36,136 bases of DNA from Streptomyces coryli (GTDB lineage Bacteria; Actinomycetota; Actinomycetes; Streptomycetales; Streptomycetaceae), in NCBI RefSeq assembly GCF_011044975.1, contig NZ_JAAKZV010000058.1:1-36136 (forward strand), written 5' to 3'. Below, in pieces: positions 1 to 8,274 of this stretch (within the stretch, counting starts at the first letter, position 1; every line of letters begins with the position of its first letter). The notes under the pieces were generated by a model. It saw only the letters and a list, made by a program, of their open reading frames with translations, was not told the DNA's origin and made no database searches. A program made the position numbers and the translations under genes.

Positions 1-200
1 CAGCTGGAGTGTGACGGCGTCGCCTACCTGGAGCATTGCACTCGGTGGAGGCGAGGGTGAGGAGCGGGGTCATCCGCGCCTCGCAGGCGGGGCAGGGGAC
101 GGGTTCGGGGTCGGTCAGGCCCCAGGCGGGCAGCCGCCGGTCTTCGAACCGGGGGCGTAGGGCGGTGCAAGGTGGTTCGCGTGTCCAGCCTCTCGTCGCG
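1..200 (-). pseudogene. Degraded or edge-truncated Cys-motif protein fragment
   Basis: On the minus strand, roughly 190 down to 30, one frame reads like real protein: RFEDRRLPAWGLTDPEP, then a CPAC pair and RMTPLLTLASTE. This resembles the C-terminal half of actinobacterial proteins that carry a CPxC...MxPLLTxAS segment. I see no in-frame ATG or GTG with a ribosome site upstream. After STEC the plausible continuation (LQVGDAVTLQL, 36 down to 1) lies in a different frame, which suggests a frameshift or small deletion. The gene also runs off the left edge, so truncation by the window cannot be excluded. The family name is not certain; this is a low-confidence call. Confidence 0.3.
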
Positions 201-259
201 GCGCATGCGGGAGCCTTGACTCCGCATCGTGGCGCTCGGTAACTTCTGGCCCTTAGCTG

Positions 260-409
260 CTACGTATGAGCCGAGTCATCCCGGCGGACCTTGCACGCCG
301 GCGGCGGCTCGTCGGTGACCGTGTCCAGGCTGACCACCTCGACTCCCGGATTCACGCGGCCATCTTCGATCAGTTCTGCCCGCGGTGAGGCACGTTTCTG
401 ATCGGACAT
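260..409 (-). CDS. Small hypothetical protein (49 aa), possible
   Basis: A minus-strand ATG at 409 opens a 49-codon frame ending in TAG at 260-262. It begins MSDQKRASPRAELIEDGR and continues with an acidic stretch (VEVVSLDTVTDEPPP), then ACKVRR. Third codon positions are mostly G or C, as expected for a Streptomyces gene. An AGGA sits directly against the start codon, which is closer than normal and weakens the call. It lies upstream of, and on the same strand as, the degraded fragment at the window edge. No domain is recognised. It could be a remnant of a larger gene, a small accessory protein or a peptide precursor; nothing visible decides between these. Confidence 0.3.
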   Translation of the reverse strand: MSDQKRASPRAELIEDGRVNPGVEVVSLDTVTDEPPPACKVRRDDSAHT

Positions 410-605
410 TCCTGACGGATTCTCTAATTGATCGATTACTCATCCGTAGTTGACGTTTAGTGGCTAACATCAGTTCGCATCGCCCGCCCCAGCAGCACCT
501 CGCGTCGCGATGCGTCACCCCCCACCTGTCCGGATCGAGTCATAGGTCAACCCGCGTGTTATTAGCTCCACCGTGCCGCGCCCCCATACCCAACGGGGCC
601 GCCAG
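410..605 (+). other. Upstream region of the sensor-kinase gene
   Basis: No convincing gene lies in this 196-base stretch. It is visibly more A+T-rich (410-475) than its surroundings, as expected for a promoter region. A possible -10 TATTAG lies at 560-565, 17 bases downstream of a poor -35 (GAGTCA), which would give a leader of about 35 nt to the ATG at 606. A TTGACG at 460-465 has no good partner -10 at normal spacing. The promoter call is tentative. Confidence 0.3.
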
Positions 606-2993
606 ATGAGAATCAACAGACGGCTGATCCTGCTGGTCAGCATCCCCCTCGCAGTCGCGGTCGCGTTCTCCTTACGGGCCCTCGCTCCCGCGGTCGACCA
701 CGTGGTCCAGGCCCAGCGCCTGACGCAGATGGTCGACGCCGCCGACGCCGCCGGGCAGCTCAGCTCGCGCTTACAGGGCGAACGGGCGGCGGCCACCGCA
801 CTCGTCGCCGCCCAGGGCGATGAGGCCGCGTTCACCAAGCGGGCCGAGGCGACGGACACCGCGATCGCCAAGTACCGCGACCACCGTGAAGAGTTGTCCT
901 CCGTGCCGGAGAAGGCCGAGGAGGCTCTCCAGCGCGTCGACCGCTCGCTCGCCGAACTCTCCTCCTTACGTGCGCAGGTGCGTTCCGGCACCAGCACGCT
1001 GTCCGCGCTCACGTTCCGCTACCGGATCACCATCGCCGACCTGATCAACTACCGGGGCGGCATCGCACAGGCCGACGGGGTGGACGTAGACCTCTCCGAC
1101 CGCATACAGGCGGCCGCCGCGCTCTCCCAGGCCGGTGAATATCTCGCCCAGCAGCAGGTGGTCGTGCAGCGCGCGCTGCACAGCGAAGGTTTCACCCCGG
1201 CCGCCCAGCGGGCCTTCGACGCCACCAGCCTCGGCTACACCGCATCCCGCCGTGAAATGGCGGCAGTGGGCCCGCAGGAATGGCGGTCCTGGCTGGAACG
1301 CAGCCTCGCCGGGCCCGACGCCCTGGCGGCGCAGCGCCTGGAGGACGAGGTCAGCCGTACCGCCGGCGGCGACCAGCTCAGCGTCTCGGCGGGGGAGTGG
1401 CTCGATGCCACCTCCGGCCGACTGGCCCTCCTGGTACCCATCGAGCGCCGCGTCGACGGCTCCGTGCACGACGCGGTGATCGACTCCCGCTCTGCCCAGC
1501 TGTGGTGGGCCGTGGGCGAGGTGGCCCTGGTGCTGCTCACCCTCGTCGGTGCGCTGCTCGTCGCCATCCGCCTCGGCCGCGTCATGATCCGCCGGCTGCG
1601 CGAGCTGCGGAACGCGGCACGCGAGGTCGCCACCAAGCGGCTTCCGATGATCGTGGAGGACCTCTCCCAGCCCGGCGCTCTCGGCGGGGCCACGCCGGAG
1701 CAGGTCGCCGGCAATTCCGGCACGCCGGTGGGTGCCACCGGTGAGGACGAGATCGGTGAGGTGGGCCACGCGTTCAACGCCGTCCACTACGAGGCGGTGC
1801 GGCTGGCCGCCCAGCAGGCGCACGTGCGCGACCAGTTCGCCGAGACGCTGGTCGGTGTGGCCCGTCGCGGCGCTCAGCTGACCGCCGTCATGGTGTCCGA
1901 GCTGGACGCCGTGCAGCGTGACGAAGCAGATCCGGAACGCATGAAGGTGCTGTTCGCCCTGGACCACCTGGCCGTCCGGATGGAGCGCAACACCAACAGC
2001 CTGCTGGTGCTGGGCGGTTACGGCAACGCGCGGGTGCGTAATGCCGACTCGCCGTGCGCCACCGTCATCGTGGCCGCGGCCCAGCAGATCGAGCGGTTCC
2101 ACCGAGTGACCCTGGGCACGGTCGAACGCGGCATCGGCATCTCCGCACGCGTCGTGCACGACCTGGCCCACATCCTGGCCGAGCTGCTCGACAACGCCAC
2201 CCGGTTCTCGCCACCCGACCGGCAGGTCGGGGTGGCCGTCTGGTCGCTGGTGGACCGGGCGGTGGTGCAGATCGTCGACGAAGGTGTCGGCATCTCGCCC
2301 GAGCGCCGGGAGGTACTGAACGCCCGGCTTGCCGAGCCGCGGGCCGACGTCGGCAACGTACGGTCCATGGGCCTGCAGGTTGTTTCGCGCCTGGCCACCC
2401 GTCACGGCATCGTGGTCGAACTCCGTGACTCCTCGGGTCCTGGCACCATCGCCGAGGTCACGCTGCCGGCGAGCGTGCTGGTCAACGTCACCGGGCAGTC
2501 GCCGGCCGATCCGCAGGAGCTCGGCCTCGGCCGGCCCGGCGGCCTCGGCGATGGTTCGGTGTTCAGTCCCCGGCCCGGCCGGCCTGGTCAGGGGCTCGGT
2601 GAAAAGGTCGCCGCCGGGGTCGGCACCGCCGCACCGTCCGGCGCGGCCGGCCACGAGCAACCGACTGCTGAACGGGCCGACACGACAAGGCGCCTGCGGG
2701 TGCCCGAGGAGTACGACCCGGCCAAGCGCATCGCCGGGACCAGCTCCGCGGGTCTGCCGGTCCGGGCCCGCCAGTCGGCGGAGTCGTGGCCCCGCGTCCC
2801 GGAGCGTTCCGGGCCCGGACCGCGCGCAGCGACAGCAAAGAAGCCGCAGCGGCGCCGTGACTCCCGGCAGATTTCCGACGTGCTGGCCGCCTACACCCGC
2901 GGCGTCAGCAGGAGCACGGAGCGCCGCACGGAGTCCGGTGGCGCCAACCCCGGCCGTACCGCCAACGATGACGAGACACAACGGAGCAAGTGA
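606..2993 (+). CDS. Nitrate-sensor-like histidine kinase, CvnA type
   Basis: A 795-residue membrane sensor. An N-terminal TM helix (about 5-27) is followed by an extracellular helical domain of nitrate/nitrite-sensing type. A second TM helix (about 298-322) leads to a HAMP-like linker, a LDHLAVRMERN segment in place of a classical H-box, and a HATPase domain. That domain has an N box (ELLDNATRFSPP, about 524), a G1 box (DEGVGIS, about 558) and a G2 box (MGLQVVSRL, about 587). The last 170 residues are Pro/Gly/Arg-rich and probably disordered. The start is placed at ATG 606, because the helix begins right after it; an in-frame GTG 11 codons upstream adds nothing. The architecture matches the first gene of Streptomyces conservons. 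Codons 23, 56 and 121 are TTA, so translation should depend on the bldA tRNA. Its stop overlaps the next start (ATGA). Confidence 0.85.
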   Translation: MRINRRLILLVSIPLAVAVAFSLRALAPAVDHVVQAQRLTQMVDAADAAGQLSSRLQGERAAATALVAAQGDEAAFTKRAEATDTAIAKYRDHREELSSVPEKAEEALQRVDRSLAELSSLRAQVRSGTSTLSALTFRYRITIADLINYRGGIAQADGVDVDLSDRIQAAAALSQAGEYLAQQQVVVQRALHSEGFTPAAQRAFDATSLGYTASRREMAAVGPQEWRSWLERSLAGPDALAAQRLEDEVSRTAGGDQLSVSAGEWLDATSGRLALLVPIERRVDGSVHDAVIDSRSAQLWWAVGEVALVLLTLVGALLVAIRLGRVMIRRLRELRNAAREVATKRLPMIVEDLSQPGALGGATPEQVAGNSGTPVGATGEDEIGEVGHAFNAVHYEAVRLAAQQAHVRDQFAETLVGVARRGAQLTAVMVSELDAVQRDEADPERMKVLFALDHLAVRMERNTNSLLVLGGYGNARVRNADSPCATVIVAAAQQIERFHRVTLGTVERGIGISARVVHDLAHILAELLDNATRFSPPDRQVGVAVWSLVDRAVVQIVDEGVGISPERREVLNARLAEPRADVGNVRSMGLQVVSRLATRHGIVVELRDSSGPGTIAEVTLPASVLVNVTGQSPADPQELGLGRPGGLGDGSVFSPRPGRPGQGLGEKVAAGVGTAAPSGAAGHEQPTAERADTTRRLRVPEEYDPAKRIAGTSSAGLPVRARQSAESWPRVPERSGPGPRAATAKKPQRRRDSRQISDVLAAYTRGVSRSTERRTESGGANPGRTANDDETQRSK

Positions 2994-3403
2994 TGAGCAC
3001 CCCCTCCACCGCCGACCTGAGCTGGCTGCTGTCCGACTTCGCCGACCGGCTGCCTGAGGTCACCCACGCGATCGCCGTCTCCGTGGACGGTCTCGCCGTC
3101 GCGCACACCGAGATGCACCAGGACGACGCGGACCGGCTGGCCGCCATCGCCTCCGGCATCGTCAATCTCCTCAACGGGGCTGCGCAGCTGATCGAATCCG
3201 ATCCGGTGGAGCACAGCCTCACGGCGATGGAGGGCGGCTACATGTTCTCCATGGCGGTCTCCAGCGGCGCGTCCCTCCTGGTGACCACCACCCGGGACGC
3301 GGACATCGGTGAGGTCAGCTACATGATGTCCGAGCTGATCAACCAGGTCGGCGATGCCCTGACCCCGGGCGTACGCGCCGACTTCGTGCAGCGCTCCTCG
3401 TGA
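2993..3403 (+). CDS. Roadblock/LC7 domain protein, CvnB type
   Basis: A 136-residue protein (MSTPSTADLSWLLSDFADRL...) with the roadblock/LC7 fold signature: an N-terminal helix, then a VTHAIAVSVDGLAVA strand pair, and later a SLLVTTTRDADIGEVSYMMSEL strand-helix. Proteins of this type act as small regulatory partners of Ras-like GTPases, and in conservons they sit between the sensor kinase and the DUF742 protein. The ATG at 2993 overlaps the kinase stop (ATGA), implying coupled translation. A GTG one codon earlier (2990) is also in frame. Unusually, no DUF742 gene or conservon GTPase follows; the next gene, 51 bases on, is a transporter lipoprotein. Confidence 0.85.
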   Translation: MSTPSTADLSWLLSDFADRLPEVTHAIAVSVDGLAVAHTEMHQDDADRLAAIASGIVNLLNGAAQLIESDPVEHSLTAMEGGYMFSMAVSSGASLLVTTTRDADIGEVSYMMSELINQVGDALTPGVRADFVQRSS

Positions 3404-3454
3404 CGCTTGCCTACACCCCCACCCAGCACCCACTCACCCCCTCCGGAACTTTTC

Positions 3455-4681
3455 ATGGGAGCCCTTGTGTTCGTTGATCAGTCCATAGCGCGCCGCCCGG
3501 GCCGCAGTAGCCGCCGTGCGGCCGGTGTCATCGCCCTCAGCCTGGCGTTGGCCGCCGCGGGGTGCAGCGGCAGTAGCAGCGGCTCAGACGACAACACGGT
3601 CAAGGTCGGCCTGCTCGCCTCGCTGTCCGGTACGTACGAGGCCGTCGGCACCGACCAGAGAAGGGGCTTCGAGCTCTATCTCGACACCCACAAGGGCGAG
3701 CTCGGCGGCCACAAGGTGAAGCTGTCGGTGGGTGACGAGGGCGACGGCCCGCCCACCGCGGTGCCGGCGGCGACCAAGCTGGTCAAGAAGGACCGCGTCG
3801 ACGTGCTGACCGGCATTGTCGCCAACGGATCGTACAAAGCCGTGCTGCCCCTGGTCGAGCAGCAGAAGATCCCGCTGGTGAGCTCCAACGGCCGCCCGCC
3901 GGTCGAGGACGTCAGCCGCGTGTGGCACACCAGCTTCCTCTCGGACGAGCCGGGCAAGGCGATCGCCAAACACCTCAAGGACAAGGTCGACGGCCCCGTC
4001 TACGCGATCGGCCCGGACTATCAAGGTGGTTACGACCAGGTCGGCGGCTTCACCGACGCCTTCAAGGCGGCCGGGGGCAAGCTCGCCAACCCCGGCGGCA
4101 AGACCACCTGGACGCCGTTCCCCAAGACCACGAACTTCACCCCGTACCTCAACAAGATCGCCAGGTCGGACGCCAAGGCGGTGTACTGCTTCTACGCCGG
4201 CAAGGCCGCGCTCGACTTCGTCAAGCAGTACGCCCAGTCCGACGCCGCCGACCTGCCGCTGTACTCCGCGGGCTTCCTCACCGAAGGCAGCCTGCTCACC
4301 GCGCAGGGCGACGCGGCGAAGGGCATCTACTCGGCCCTCAACTACGCGGAGGACCTGGACAACGACGCCAACCGGAAGTTCGTCGCGGACTGGACCGCCA
4401 AGTACGACACCCCGCCCACCGAGTACGCGATGGCGTCCTACGACGCCGCCGCCGTGCTGGATCAGGCCATCGCGGACGCCGACAAGGCCGGCGACGTGAC
4501 CCCGGAGGCCATCAACAAGGCCATCGGCAAGCTGGGGCAGATCGACAGCCCGCGCGGCTCCTGGGAGTTCGGCAAGAAGTCCCACTCGCCGGTCCAGAAG
4601 TGGTACCTGCGCCAGGTCCGGCGCGACGGCAAGCAGCTGTCCAACGTCATGATGCAGGACCTCACGACCCTCGGCAGCTGA
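3455..4681 (+). CDS. ABC substrate-binding lipoprotein, branched-chain amino acid/amide type
   Basis: A 408-residue periplasmic-binding-protein type I (Peripla_BP_6) lipoprotein. An Arg-rich n-region and a hydrophobic stretch lead to the lipobox LAAAGC, with acylated Cys at about residue 37. A Ser/Gly linker follows, then the mature fold starting VKVGLLASLSGTYEAVG, which is typical of LivK, AmiC and urea-binding UrtA relatives. ATG 3455 has GGAA six bases upstream. GTG 3467, with GGGAG five bases upstream, is an equally good start and would remove four residues. It begins the LIV-type importer and follows the sensor and roadblock genes closely. The ligand cannot be read from the sequence: amino acids, amides, urea or aromatic acids are all used by this family. 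Confidence 0.85.
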   Translation: MGALVFVDQSIARRPGRSSRRAAGVIALSLALAAAGCSGSSSGSDDNTVKVGLLASLSGTYEAVGTDQRRGFELYLDTHKGELGGHKVKLSVGDEGDGPPTAVPAATKLVKKDRVDVLTGIVANGSYKAVLPLVEQQKIPLVSSNGRPPVEDVSRVWHTSFLSDEPGKAIAKHLKDKVDGPVYAIGPDYQGGYDQVGGFTDAFKAAGGKLANPGGKTTWTPFPKTTNFTPYLNKIARSDAKAVYCFYAGKAALDFVKQYAQSDAADLPLYSAGFLTEGSLLTAQGDAAKGIYSALNYAEDLDNDANRKFVADWTAKYDTPPTEYAMASYDAAAVLDQAIADADKAGDVTPEAINKAIGKLGQIDSPRGSWEFGKKSHSPVQKWYLRQVRRDGKQLSNVMMQDLTTLGS

Positions 4682-4682
4682 C

Positions 4683-6683
4683 GTGGACGTCCTGGACGCC
4701 CAGCTGGTGCCGGCGGTCGATGGGGTGGCCTACGGGCTGCTGCTGTTCGTCGTCGCCGCCGGCCTGAGCCTGGCCTTCGGCACGGCCGGCGTGCTGAACC
4801 TGGCGCACGGCACGCTGTACGCGGTCGGCGCCTACGTCGGGGCCGAGTTGAGCGACGGCACCTGGGGCGGCCTGGCGATCGGCCTGGTGGCCGGCACCGC
4901 GGCGGCGTGCGCCGCGGGGGCCGTACTGGCCGCGGCGACGGCTCCGCTGACCCGCCGCGGCCATCTTGATCAGGCGTTGCTGACCTTCGGTCTCTCGCTG
5001 ATCGGCGGCAACCTGCTGATCGACCTCTTCGGGGCGGACGAGAGGCCGGTGCGCATCCCCGCCCAGCTCGACACCTCCGTGTCCCTGCTCGGGCACCGGT
5101 ATCCCGCGTACCGGCTGTGCTTCATCGCCATGGCGGTGGTGCTGGCGGCGGTCGGCACCTGGGTGCTCACCCGCACCCGGGCCGGCGCCGCGGTGCGCGC
5201 CGCGGCCGACGATCCGCAGATGCTCGCGGCATCCGGGATCAGCCCGCGACTGGTGCACACCGGCATGCTCGCCGCGGCCGGGGCGCTGGCCGGCGCGGCG
5301 GGTGTCCTCGGCGCGCCGATCATCGGCCCCGGTCCTGGGACGGCGGAGAACGTGCTGATGCTCTCGCTGGTGGTGATCGTGCTCGGCGGGCTGCGCTCGC
5401 TGTGGGCCACCTTGGCAGCCGCGATCGGGGTGGGGGAGGTGCAGACGCTCGGGGTCTCCGTGGCCCCGGACTGGGCCCCGTACCTGCTGTTCGCGGCCAT
5501 GGCCGCGGTGCTGGTGCTACGGTCCCGGGCCGGTGTGCTGGCGGCGCCCGGCGGCCACGGCGCGGACGGCGGCGAGCCGCCGAAGGACCCGGCGGCCTGG
5601 CTGCGGCGCCGGGTGACGGCGGTGGTCGCGCGCGGCCGGAGCGCCGCGGTACGTGCGCCCGGACCTGCCGCCCGCGCCGCGCGACGGGCCGCGCCACTGG
5701 GGGCCCTGCTCGCGGTGCTGGTGGCGCTGCCGTGGTTCGCCGATGCGTACTCCCTCTCGCTGGCCGGATACGCCCTGGCCCTGGGCCTGCTGGCGGTCAG
5801 CGTCACCGTGCTGACCGGTTACGCCGGCCTGCCGACCCTCGGTCAGACGGCCCCGTTCGCCGTCGGCGCCTACACCACGGCGCTGATGGCCGACGCCGGC
5901 TGGACGGTGGGGCCGGTGCAGGCGATCGCCGCCGCGGCCGCAGCGGCCGTATTTTCTGCGCTGACCGGGCCCGCGGTGATACGTACCCGGGGCACCACCG
6001 TGCTCATGGTGACCCTGGCGGTCGGCGAACTCACCGGCACGGCTATCGGCCAGTGGAAGTCCGTGACCGGCGGCACCGACGGACTCGCCGGCTTCCCGCT
6101 CTCGCGCCCCCTGTGGGGATCGGGCGAACTGCTCGAGGAAGGCGACCTCTACCTCTACGCGCTCGTCGTCGCGGGCTGCGCCGTGGCCCTCACCCTGCTG
6201 CTGCTCCGGTCGACGGCGGGAAAGCTGCTGACCGGCACCCGCGGAGCCGAGGAGCGGATGCAGGCCTCCGGACATCCCGTATCCCGCTATCTGCTGCTGG
6301 CCCACATCGGCGCCGGCGCCCTGGCCGGCGTCGGCGGCGCGCTGATGGTCACCGTCCAGCAGTATGTCTCACCCGCCGACGTCGGCTTCGAGATCGCCGC
6401 ACTCGCGCTGCTCGCCGCCGTCATCGGCGGGACCACCTCCGTCGTCGGTGCGATGCTCGGGGCCGGGCTGATCGTCTATACCCGTGACTGGGTGGCCGGC
6501 TCCTGGCCGGGCCACGGCCCGCTGTTGCTCGGGGCGTTGTTCGTGGCCGCCGTCTATCTGCTGCCTCGCGGTCTGGCGGGTCTCGCACGCCGACCGCCCG
6601 ACCATGGCGAGCAGCGGGGGGCCGCCGCGGAACGCGTCGCACCCCCGGAGAAGGCGCGAGCGGAGCAGGGGGTCACTTCATGA
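4683..6683 (+). CDS. Fused LivH-LivM ABC permease
   Basis: A 666-residue membrane protein joining both permease subunits of a branched-chain-amino-acid-type importer. Residues about 10-285 form a LivH-like domain (AAGLSLAFGTAGVLNLAHG near the N terminus). A linker rich in Arg, Ala and Pro spans about 285-340. Residues about 340-650 form a LivM-like domain (VTVLTGYAGLPTLGQ, then IGGTTSVVGAMLGAG). The GTG start at 4683 lies one base after the lipoprotein stop. The 3' end overlaps the LivG start (ATGA). Separate livH and livM genes are the usual arrangement; fusions occur in actinobacteria and do not change the expected function. The single chain should supply the whole transmembrane pore for the two ATPases downstream. 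Confidence 0.88.
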   Translation: MDVLDAQLVPAVDGVAYGLLLFVVAAGLSLAFGTAGVLNLAHGTLYAVGAYVGAELSDGTWGGLAIGLVAGTAAACAAGAVLAAATAPLTRRGHLDQALLTFGLSLIGGNLLIDLFGADERPVRIPAQLDTSVSLLGHRYPAYRLCFIAMAVVLAAVGTWVLTRTRAGAAVRAAADDPQMLAASGISPRLVHTGMLAAAGALAGAAGVLGAPIIGPGPGTAENVLMLSLVVIVLGGLRSLWATLAAAIGVGEVQTLGVSVAPDWAPYLLFAAMAAVLVLRSRAGVLAAPGGHGADGGEPPKDPAAWLRRRVTAVVARGRSAAVRAPGPAARAARRAAPLGALLAVLVALPWFADAYSLSLAGYALALGLLAVSVTVLTGYAGLPTLGQTAPFAVGAYTTALMADAGWTVGPVQAIAAAAAAAVFSALTGPAVIRTRGTTVLMVTLAVGELTGTAIGQWKSVTGGTDGLAGFPLSRPLWGSGELLEEGDLYLYALVVAGCAVALTLLLLRSTAGKLLTGTRGAEERMQASGHPVSRYLLLAHIGAGALAGVGGALMVTVQQYVSPADVGFEIAALALLAAVIGGTTSVVGAMLGAGLIVYTRDWVAGSWPGHGPLLLGALFVAAVYLLPRGLAGLARRPPDHGEQRGAAAERVAPPEKARAEQGVTS

Positions 6684-7516
6684 CGCCGCCGGCCGAAAGG
6701 GACGTAAAGACGATGGGGCGGCCGCCCGCTGACCCAGTGCTTTCCCTGTCCGGTCTCACCCGGCGGTACGGCACCCTCACCGCCGTGGACGACGTCAGCC
6801 TGCACCTGGCCACCGGCGCCCGCCACGCCGTCATCGGCCCCAACGGTGCCGGAAAGACCACCCTGTTGAACCTGATCGCGGGCACCGCCCGTCCCGATGA
6901 AGGCGCCATCACCCTGGCCGGCCGGGACATCACCCGCAGGGCGCCCGCCCGGCGCAGCCGGCTGGGCATCGCGCGCAGCTTCCAGCAGCCCTCCGCCATC
7001 CGGGAGTTGACGGTGCTGGAGAACGTCATGCTGGCCACGTGGCGGCACCATCCGCTGCGCCCCGGTGCGTGGCGGCGCCCGAAACGCCTGCGGCAACTCG
7101 CCGCGACGGCCTCCGGCCAGTTGGAGGCGGTTGGCCTGGCCGACGTGGTGCACCAGCCAGCCGGCGCCCTGTCGCACGGCCAGCGCCGGCTGCTCGACCT
7201 CGCGGCCGCCCTGGCCGCCCGTCCCAGCGTGCTGCTGCTCGATGAGCCCGCGGCGGGACTGACCGACCGTGATGTCGTCCGGCTGCTCCGCGTGCTGGAC
7301 GACATCTCCGACGATGTCGCCGTCCTGCTCGTCGAGCATCACACCGACCTGGTCGCCGAGTTCGCCGACACCGTCACCGTGCTGATGGCCGGCCGCGTGC
7401 TGGTCTCGGGTCCCACCCGGGAAGCGCTGAGCCATCCCGAGGTCCGCGACGCCTACCTCGACCCGGTCGCGACCGCAGCCGACGCCCCGGCGTCCGACAG
7501 CGACCGGAAAGGATGA
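6680..7516 (+). CDS. ABC transporter ATP-binding protein, LivG type
   Basis: A 278-residue ATPase with a complete set of nucleotide-binding motifs: Walker A GPNGAGKTT (53-61), Q-loop FQQPSAI (about 101-107), a signature of LSHGQ form (164-168), Walker B VLLLDEP (184-190) and switch His in VEHHTDL (220-221). The LivG-specific long insertion after the Q-loop is present (WRHHPLRPGAWRRPKRL). It starts at ATG 6680 inside the permease stop (ATGA), and its own stop overlaps the start of the second ATPase. It is expected to pair with that ATPase as a heterodimer driving the fused permease. Confidence 0.9.
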   Translation: MTPPAERDVKTMGRPPADPVLSLSGLTRRYGTLTAVDDVSLHLATGARHAVIGPNGAGKTTLLNLIAGTARPDEGAITLAGRDITRRAPARRSRLGIARSFQQPSAIRELTVLENVMLATWRHHPLRPGAWRRPKRLRQLAATASGQLEAVGLADVVHQPAGALSHGQRRLLDLAAALAARPSVLLLDEPAAGLTDRDVVRLLRVLDDISDDVAVLLVEHHTDLVAEFADTVTVLMAGRVLVSGPTREALSHPEVRDAYLDPVATAADAPASDSDRKG

Positions 7517-8274
7517 CGGCGCCGATGACCGCAGAGGATGTCTCGCCCATGCTGAGAGTCAGCGGACTGACGGCCGGCTATCACGGCGGCACGGTGCTGC
7601 ACGCCCTCGACCTCACCGTGCCGGCGGGCACCGTGCACGCGGTCGTCGGCCACAACGGCGCCGGCAAGACGACCCTGGTCCACGCCATCGCCGGGCTGCT
7701 GCGCCCCACCGCGGGCGGCGTCTTCGTGGACGGCCAGCAGGTGACGGGCCGGCCGACCCACCACATAGCCCGTGCCGGGGTCGGGCTGGTCCCACAGGGC
7801 CGCCGCGTCTTCGCACACCTCACCGTCGCCGAGCATCTGCGGCTGGCCCACCGTCCGCCGCGCCGCCCGCGCTCCGGTACGGCGTGGACCCCGGACCGCG
7901 TCCTTGAACTGCTGCCCCGGCTGGGCGAACGCCTCGGCCACCGCGGCGGCGACCTGTCCGGCGGCGAGCAGCAGATGCTGGCGCTGGCCCGGGCCCTGCT
8001 GGGCACGCCGCGGGTGCTGCTGCTCGACGAGCCGACGGAGGGCCTCGCGCCCGTGCTGGTCGGCCAGATCCGGAAGTTGATTGTGGCGCTCGCCGACGAC
8101 GGCATCGCCGTGCTGCTGGTCTCGCCCAGCCCCGGGCTGGCCGCGGCCTGCGCCCGTACCATCACGGTCCTGACGTCCGGGCGAGTCACCGACCGGCTGG
8201 ACGGCGCCGCAGCCAGGGCCAACCCCGCGCAGTTGCACGAAGCATTGGCCCTGGCACCTGCCGCGAAGGCGTGA
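7513..8274 (+). CDS. ABC transporter ATP-binding protein, LivF type
   Basis: A 253-residue ATPase, second of the heterodimer. Walker A is GHNGAGKTT (46-54), Q-loop VPQGRRVF (93-100), signature LSGGEQQM (148-155) and Walker B VLLLDEPTEGL (168-178), where the TEGL end is typical of LivF. The switch region is odd: family members read VEQN after LLV, but here the sequence is LLVSPSPGL (201-209), with no His, Gln or Glu. The start at ATG 7513 overlaps the LivG stop; ATG 7525 is an alternative. The stop (8272-8274) directly abuts the stop of the convergent monooxygenase gene, with no base between. Confidence 0.88.
   Translation: MTAPMTAEDVSPMLRVSGLTAGYHGGTVLHALDLTVPAGTVHAVVGHNGAGKTTLVHAIAGLLRPTAGGVFVDGQQVTGRPTHHIARAGVGLVPQGRRVFAHLTVAEHLRLAHRPPRRPRSGTAWTPDRVLELLPRLGERLGHRGGDLSGGEQQMLALARALLGTPRVLLLDEPTEGLAPVLVGQIRKLIVALADDGIAVLLVSPSPGLAAACARTITVLTSGRVTDRLDGAAARANPAQLHEALALAPAAKA

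Noticed and set aside
137-157. TTCGAACC as a possible tRNA T-arm
   Set aside because: No acceptor or anticodon arms could be built around it on either strand.
966-2981. A 671-codon antisense frame opposite the sensor kinase
   Set aside because: Composition is typical of a GC-rich antisense shadow; the opposite strand has clear kinase motifs.
3404-3454. A hidden DUF742 or conservon GTPase gene after the roadblock gene
   Set aside because: Only 51 bases separate the genes and no such motifs occur in any frame nearby.
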